A stretch of 17,318 nt of DNA from Phocaeicola_A sp963625535 (GTDB lineage: Bacteria; Bacteroidota; Bacteroidia; Bacteroidales; Bacteroidaceae): assembly GCA_963625535.1 (NCBI GenBank), contig CAVFUK010000028.1, positions 1 to 17,318 of the forward strand, in the 5' to 3' direction. This document shows, one piece after another, positions 13,952 through 17,318 of the stretch (within the stretch, counting starts at the first letter, position 1; each line of letters opens with the position of its first letter). Both the position numbers and the translations under genes were made by a program. Below the pieces are notes generated by a model. That model did not search any database. It saw only the letters and a program-made list of their open reading frames with translations, and had not been told where the DNA came from.

Positions 13952-15400
13952 ATGGAAAATTTAGATATACTTGTGAAGGAATTGTGCAAGCAACCCAATG
14001 AATCGGGTTGGGTGGAGTTTAAGCACAACAACTGGTCACCGGGGATGATCGGTGAGGACATTAGTGCCCTCGCCAACAGCGCGGTGCTTGCTGACCATAG
14101 CTATGCTTACATGATATGGGGTGTCGACGATGCCAGCCACGAGATTGTGGGCACTACGGTGAGGCTGAAAAGTGAGAAGAAAGGCAACCAGGAATTGGAG
14201 AACTGGTTGCGCTATCTGCTGTCGAAGAACGCCAACTTCGAGTTTCAGGAAGTGGATATAGACGGGAAACACGTGGAGCTGATAGTGATAACACGGGCCG
14301 AGGGCCTGCCTGTGACATTCGAGAAGGTGGATTACATCCGCTCGGGCAGTTACACGAAGAAACTGATAGAATTTCCTGTCATGCAAGCTCAACTTTGGGA
14401 CAAGTTGCGCCATAGCCAGTTCGAGGACACCTTCTCGGCAGTAGGCTTGACCGCCAAGAAAGCCCTGCTCATGCTCAACTACGAGGCGTATTTCAAACTG
14501 CTCCATACCCCGATGCCTGAGGAAACCGAACAGGTGGCGCACTATATGCTCGAGGAGGGTTTCCTCGTTCGCCAAGACGACGGGCTCTTCGCCATAACCA
14601 ATTTGGGGGCTATACTCCTGGCAAAGCGGCTCTCCGATTTTCCCCGCTTGGGACGCAAGGCCATTCGTGTGGTGCAGTATGACAAGCACAACCGCCTGAC
14701 CATTCTCAAGGAGGAGACCTTCGACGAGGGATATGCCACGAGTCTGGCGAAAGCCGTGAAGTATGTCGACACACTTCTGCCTTCGAAAGAGGATCCCAAC
14801 GAGGTGCAGTTGCGTACAGTCAGCATGTTCCCTTTCCCGGCCATCCGCGAGAGTATGGCCAATGCGGTAATCCACCAGGATTTCTACGTCACGGGAGCCG
14901 GCCCTGTCGTGGAGCTGTTCGAGAACCGTGTGGAGGTCACCAACCCCGGTGTGCCTTTGGTGGATGTGATGCGCATCATCGACAACCCGCCCAAGTCGAG
15001 AAACGAGAAGTTGGCCTCTGTGATGCGCCGTCTTGGTATGTGCGAGGAACTTGGACGCGGATGGGACAGAATGGTAATCAGTTGCGAGAGTAAATATCTG
15101 GCCGCGCCGCGCATCAACGTCTATCAAGAGTCGACCCGTGTCTCGCTGTTCGCCTTCATCGATTTCGTCAACATCCCGGCGGACGACCGCATTTGGTCTA
15201 CCTATCTGCATGCTTGCATCAAATACATCGAGGGCGACGCCCTGTCAAATTCCTCTTTGAGGGAACGCTTTGGGCTCAAGTCCTCATCGTCGGGCATGGT
15301 GTCGAGGCTTATAAAAGAAGTGCAAGCGAAGAATCTGATAAAGCCCGTTGACCCGGACACGGCTCCTCGCTATATGAGATACATTCCCTCCTGGGCATAA
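13952..15400 (+). CDS. AlbA_2 (Schlafen-like) domain ATP-binding protein with C-terminal winged-helix-like region
   Basis: This 482-residue protein starts at 13952. Residues 1-125 form the AlbA_2/Schlafen AlbA-2-type domain: VEFKHN (21-26), IGEDISALANSA (33-44), YMIWGVDD (53-60), then a DYIRSGSYTKKL strand typical of the family. A GHKL/HATPase_c_4-like module sits at about 285-375, with RESMANAVIHQDF, VELFENRVEVTNPG, and KSRNEKLASVMRRLGMCEELGRGWDRM. The last 60 residues look like a winged-helix segment (LSNSSLRERFGLKSSSSGMVSRLIKE). Such proteins are often called 'ATP-binding protein' or 'putative DNA binding domain protein'. They occur in accessory and defence-linked regions, but their role is unproven. 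Codon use is visibly less GC-biased than in its neighbours, and its orientation, promoter and strong ribosome site suggest a separate acquisition. Confidence 0.88.
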   Translation: MENLDILVKELCKQPNESGWVEFKHNNWSPGMIGEDISALANSAVLADHSYAYMIWGVDDASHEIVGTTVRLKSEKKGNQELENWLRYLLSKNANFEFQEVDIDGKHVELIVITRAEGLPVTFEKVDYIRSGSYTKKLIEFPVMQAQLWDKLRHSQFEDTFSAVGLTAKKALLMLNYEAYFKLLHTPMPEETEQVAHYMLEEGFLVRQDDGLFAITNLGAILLAKRLSDFPRLGRKAIRVVQYDKHNRLTILKEETFDEGYATSLAKAVKYVDTLLPSKEDPNEVQLRTVSMFPFPAIRESMANAVIHQDFYVTGAGPVVELFENRVEVTNPGVPLVDVMRIIDNPPKSRNEKLASVMRRLGMCEELGRGWDRMVISCESKYLAAPRINVYQESTRVSLFAFIDFVNIPADDRIWSTYLHACIKYIEGDALSNSSLRERFGLKSSSSGMVSRLIKEVQAKNLIKPVDPDTAPRYMRYIPSWA

Positions 15401-15403
15401 GTT

Positions 15404-15436
15404 TAACTTGCCGGTAACTTGCCGGTAACTTGCCGG
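15404..15436. repeat. First block of three 11-bp repeats (TAACTTGCCGG)
   Basis: Three perfect, head-to-tail copies start at 15404, 15415 and 15426, just four bases after the AlbA_2 gene's stop codon. Each junction contains the near-palindrome TTGCCGGTAA. The 11-bp period would place all copies on one face of the DNA helix. Confidence 0.9.
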
Positions 15437-15504
15437 AGCGGGCGCGCCGAGTTATGCGAAGCTCGAAACATCACTGATAGACAGATGGTTAACATGTTGT
15501 GATT

Positions 15505-15537
15505 TAACTTGCCGGTAACTTGCCGGTAACTTGCCGG
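15505..15537. repeat. Second block of three 11-bp repeats (TAACTTGCCGG)
   Basis: Three further perfect copies start at 15505, 15516 and 15527, exactly 101 bases after the first block. The last copy runs into CAA, completing the perfect palindrome TTGCCGGCAA (15531-15540). Between the blocks is a 68-base segment with GGCGCGCC, CGAG/CTCG arms and AACATGTT. The block ends 41 bases before the GH28 start codon. That last stretch is AT-rich and shows no TAnnTTTG box. Confidence 0.9.
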
Positions 15538-15578
15538 CAACAAAATATTGAAGATTATAAATTATAATAAAGACAACT

Positions 15579-16973
15579 ATGATGAAACACTCAATCGCAC
15601 TCCTCGCCCTGTGCGCCGCCCTGGCGGCCTGCGGCGGCGACCAACAGACTGAGGCCCCGGACGCCACCGTGTCCGCCGCCGACCGCATCGTGGAGGGCAT
15701 CGCCCTCACCTCATTCCCCGACAGGGAAACCACCGTACGTCCCCTGGGCGACAGCGCCGCCTGCGCCCGCGGCCTGTTGCAGACGGCCATCGACTCCTGC
15801 TCGCTGGCGGGTGGCGGACGCGTGTCCGTCAGCGCCGGATACTATCGCCTCAACGGCCCGCTCCACCTCCGTAGCAACGTCGACCTCCACCTCTGCGAGG
15901 GCGCCTACCTGCAGTTCAGCGGACGCCCGGCGGACTTTCTGCCCGTGGTGCTCACCCGCTGGGAAGGCACCGAGCTCTACGGCCATTCGCCCATGATCTA
16001 CGCCTACCACGCCACCAACATCGCCCTCACCGGCAAGGGCACCATCGACGCCCAGGGGGGCCTGGAGTTCGCCGCCTGGAGCCAGCGCGAGGCCGCCGAC
16101 CGCGACCGCCTGCGCGAGATGGGCGACAAGCTGGTGCCCGTGCGCGAGCGTGTCTTCGGCGAGGGCACTGTGCTGCGACCCTCGTGCATACAACCCTTCG
16201 GATGCTCCCGCGTGCTGATAGAGGACATCACCGTCAGGGACTCCCCCTTCTGGACCATCCACCCCGTCTATTGCGACAACGTCGTCGTGCGCGGCGTCAC
16301 CATCGACAGCCACTTCCCCAACAACGACGGCTGCGACCCCGAGTCCACCTGTAACGTCCTCATCGAGCGCTGCACCTTCCGCACCGGCGACGATGCCGTG
16401 GCCATCAAGTCGGGCCGCGACGCCGACGGGCGCTCCATAGGCCGTCCGTCGGAGAACATCGTCATCCGCCACTGCCTGTTCCACTCCGAGTGCAACGGCC
16501 TCTGCATCGGCAGCGAGATGTCCGGCGGCGTGGCGAACGTCCACATGAGCCACATCACCATCGGCACGGTGAAGAACGCCCTCTACTTCAAGTCCAACCG
16601 CGACCGCGGGGGCTACATCCGTGGCGTGGACGTGAGCCACATCACCGTGGAGCATGCCCTGGGCGCCATCCTCCGCTTCGAGACCAACTACTTCGGCTAC
16701 CGTGGCGGCGACTATCCCTCGCGCTACGAGCATTTCGTCATCAGCGACGTCGACGCGCGCCGGGCCGACCGCTACGCCATCTTCATGGACGGCAGCGACG
16801 TGGGCAACATCGACGACATCCTCGTGCGCCGCTTCAGTGTGGACGAGGCCCCCAACGCCTATTACCTGATGAACACCGCGCGCGTCACCTTCGACAGCGT
16901 CACCGTAGGCGGCCATGCCCTTCCGCCCACGCCCCTGCAGAGCACCGAGCACGTGACGCTGGATGTGTATTGA
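15579..16973 (+). CDS. Family 28 glycoside hydrolase (polygalacturonase-like) lipoprotein
   Basis: The protein is 464 residues from the first of two adjacent ATGs (15579 or 15582). The N-terminus is a lipoprotein signal with lipobox LAAC (Cys18) followed by GGD, so it is membrane-anchored outside the cytoplasm. The right-handed beta-helix has the GH28 landmarks SPFWTIHPVYC, NNDGCDPES (248-256; Asp250), TGDDAVAIKSG (269-279; Asp271, Asp272) and IGSEMSGG (310-317). GH28 enzymes hydrolyse galacturonan in pectin. The usual GHG histidine position reads ECN (304-306) and the usual R-x-K reads YFK (336-338). This pattern fits a divergent subgroup, so the substrate may not be plain polygalacturonate. 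No SusC/SusD pair or other carbohydrate gene is adjacent in this window. Confidence 0.87.
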   Translation: MMKHSIALLALCAALAACGGDQQTEAPDATVSAADRIVEGIALTSFPDRETTVRPLGDSAACARGLLQTAIDSCSLAGGGRVSVSAGYYRLNGPLHLRSNVDLHLCEGAYLQFSGRPADFLPVVLTRWEGTELYGHSPMIYAYHATNIALTGKGTIDAQGGLEFAAWSQREAADRDRLREMGDKLVPVRERVFGEGTVLRPSCIQPFGCSRVLIEDITVRDSPFWTIHPVYCDNVVVRGVTIDSHFPNNDGCDPESTCNVLIERCTFRTGDDAVAIKSGRDADGRSIGRPSENIVIRHCLFHSECNGLCIGSEMSGGVANVHMSHITIGTVKNALYFKSNRDRGGYIRGVDVSHITVEHALGAILRFETNYFGYRGGDYPSRYEHFVISDVDARRADRYAIFMDGSDVGNIDDILVRRFSVDEAPNAYYLMNTARVTFDSVTVGGHALPPTPLQSTEHVTLDVY

Positions 16974-17060
16974 CGTGCGGCGGCGTCTCGTTCGGCGCCG
17001 TACGGTTTCTTTTACATTTAACGCCGTCCCGATGGTGCCCCCGGTGTGGAGATTATGCTT

Positions 17061-17119
17061 GAACCGGGGCGGTAAGTCCTCCCGGAAGTGGGTTACCGCC
17101 CCAGTTCAGACGGTTTTTT
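17061..17119 (+). terminator. Probable terminator of the GH28 gene
   Basis: GGGGCGGTAA (17066-17075) pairs perfectly with TTACCGCCCC (17093-17102). The stem extends through a mismatch by GAAC/GTTC (17061-17064 with 17104-17107). T6 (17114-17119) follows after six bases, slightly further than ideal. Confidence 0.65.
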
Positions 17120-17120
17120 G

Positions 17121-17145
17121 AACCGGTGGCAACTTGTCGCCGGTT
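17121..17145. repeat. Second strong hairpin after the GH28 terminator
   Basis: AACCGGTGGC (17121-17130) pairs with GTCGCCGGTT (17136-17145) over ten base pairs with two G-U pairs in the plus-strand RNA and loop AACTT. It begins two bases after the T6 run. No T tract follows on either strand, so it is not a terminator in itself. Confidence 0.6.
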
Positions 17146-17161
17146 GAAATTCATGCCATAA

Positions 17162-17200
17162 TATAGAGTTGATTATCAAAGCATTCCTATAGAGTGGATT
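17162..17200. repeat. Direct repeat TATAGAGTKGATT, two copies
   Basis: TATAGAGTTGATT (17162-17174) and TATAGAGTGGATT (17188-17200) differ at one base and are offset by 26. They lie in AT-rich DNA between the two terminators. Function is unknown and chance is possible. Confidence 0.4.
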
Positions 17201-17212
17201 TAGAACACGGGC

Positions 17213-17238
17213 AAAAAAAACTCCCGCCGAAGCGGGAG
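17213..17238 (-). terminator. Minus-strand intrinsic terminator for a gene beyond the right edge
   Basis: On the minus strand the perfect 7-bp stem CTCCCGC/GCGGGAG with loop TTCG (17238-17221) is followed at once by T8. This is the clearest terminator in the window. It implies a minus-strand gene to the right, convergent with GH28. The last 80 bases hold a partial second copy of the stem (CCGAAGCGGGA, 17251-17261) and an imperfect inverted repeat (ACAATAGGC, 17261-17269, with GCCTTATTGT, 17291-17300). A short minus-strand tail ending in TAA at 17286 could be the C-terminus of that gene, but it is too short to call. Confidence 0.85.
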
Positions 17239-17318
17239 AAAATAGCCCCACCGAAGCGGGACAATAGGCTTTATACCTTCGGCAATTACTGCCTTATTGT
17301 GATAAGATGTAGGAAATC

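Noticed and set aside
13793..15448. GGCGCGCC octamer on both sides of the AlbA_2 gene (13793-13800 and 15441-15448) as possible insertion boundaries
   Set aside because: At this GC content an eight-base all-GC palindrome is expected about once per 10-12 kb, so two copies are not significant. No longer direct or inverted repeat flanks the gene.
15401..15578. CRISPR array from the repeated TAACTTGCCGG units
   Set aside because: The units are 11 bp and directly adjacent within each block, with no unique spacers, and no cas gene is present.
15711..16952. 413-codon minus-strand open frame opposite the GH28 gene
   Set aside because: It is a low-complexity product rich in Val, Asp, Gly and Ala, opposite a gene with family motifs and a lipoprotein signal.
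17286..17318. C-terminus of a minus-strand protein entering from the right
   Set aside because: Only ten codons are visible, and another minus-strand frame is also open through the terminator. The terminator supports a gene beyond the edge but not a particular frame.
1..17318. Transposase, integrase, toxin-antitoxin pair, tRNA or rRNA
   Set aside because: No protein with the relevant motifs and no recognisable RNA gene was found on reading both strands.

Overview
The window comes from a member of the Bacteroidota, most likely order Bacteroidales. Five start regions on the minus strand and one on the plus strand carry the Bacteroidota primary-sigma -7 element TAnnTTTG. Most genes lack a strong Shine-Dalgarno sequence. 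The gene content also fits: a 'putative porin' family protein, DUF4468, a VorB-type 2-oxoacid:ferredoxin oxidoreductase operon and a large AsmA-like protein. Coding DNA is GC-rich and the intergenic DNA is visibly AT-rich. That would suit one of the higher-GC Bacteroidales, but I cannot name a genus from sequence alone.

Layout. Bases 1-69 hold the N-terminus of a Gfo/Idh/MocA-type oxidoreductase on the minus strand. Bases 70-613 contain no gene, but hold a purine-rich, degenerate repeat array. From 614 to 13715 every gene is on the minus strand, in four transcription units. (a) A putative outer-membrane porin is followed by a small solute-binding protein (3499 to 614). (b) A six-gene 2-oxoacid:ferredoxin oxidoreductase operon runs TPR protein, ferredoxin subunit, alpha subunit, a 55-residue membrane microprotein, beta subunit, gamma subunit (6824 to 3669). 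It ends in a hairpin terminator. (c) A single exported gene fuses a DUF4468-like domain to a flavin-reductase-like domain (8390 to 7113). It has a good promoter and terminator. (d) A probable operon encodes a PIF1-like helicase with a TPR tail, an AsmA-like protein and a YciO/TsaC-like protein (13715 to 8491).

From 13716 the orientation changes. A plus-strand AlbA_2/Schlafen-type ATP-binding protein (13952-15400) has its own promoter, a leader inverted repeat and a real GGAGG ribosome binding site, unlike its neighbours. Next comes a 178-base spacer with two blocks of three 11-bp repeats (TAACTTGCCGG). A lipoprotein of glycoside hydrolase family 28 follows (15579-16973). The right end (16974-17318) has hairpins and terminators only. 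One terminator points left and implies a minus-strand gene beyond the window.

Most of the window is ordinary core metabolism and envelope biology. The parts most worth a second look are the 11-bp repeat blocks and leader hairpin around the AlbA_2 gene, the uncharacterised microprotein inside the oxidoreductase operon, the exported flavin-reductase-like fusion, the purine-rich repeat array, and a plus-strand terminator with no gene upstream. I found no CRISPR array, rRNA, tRNA, transposase or integrase.
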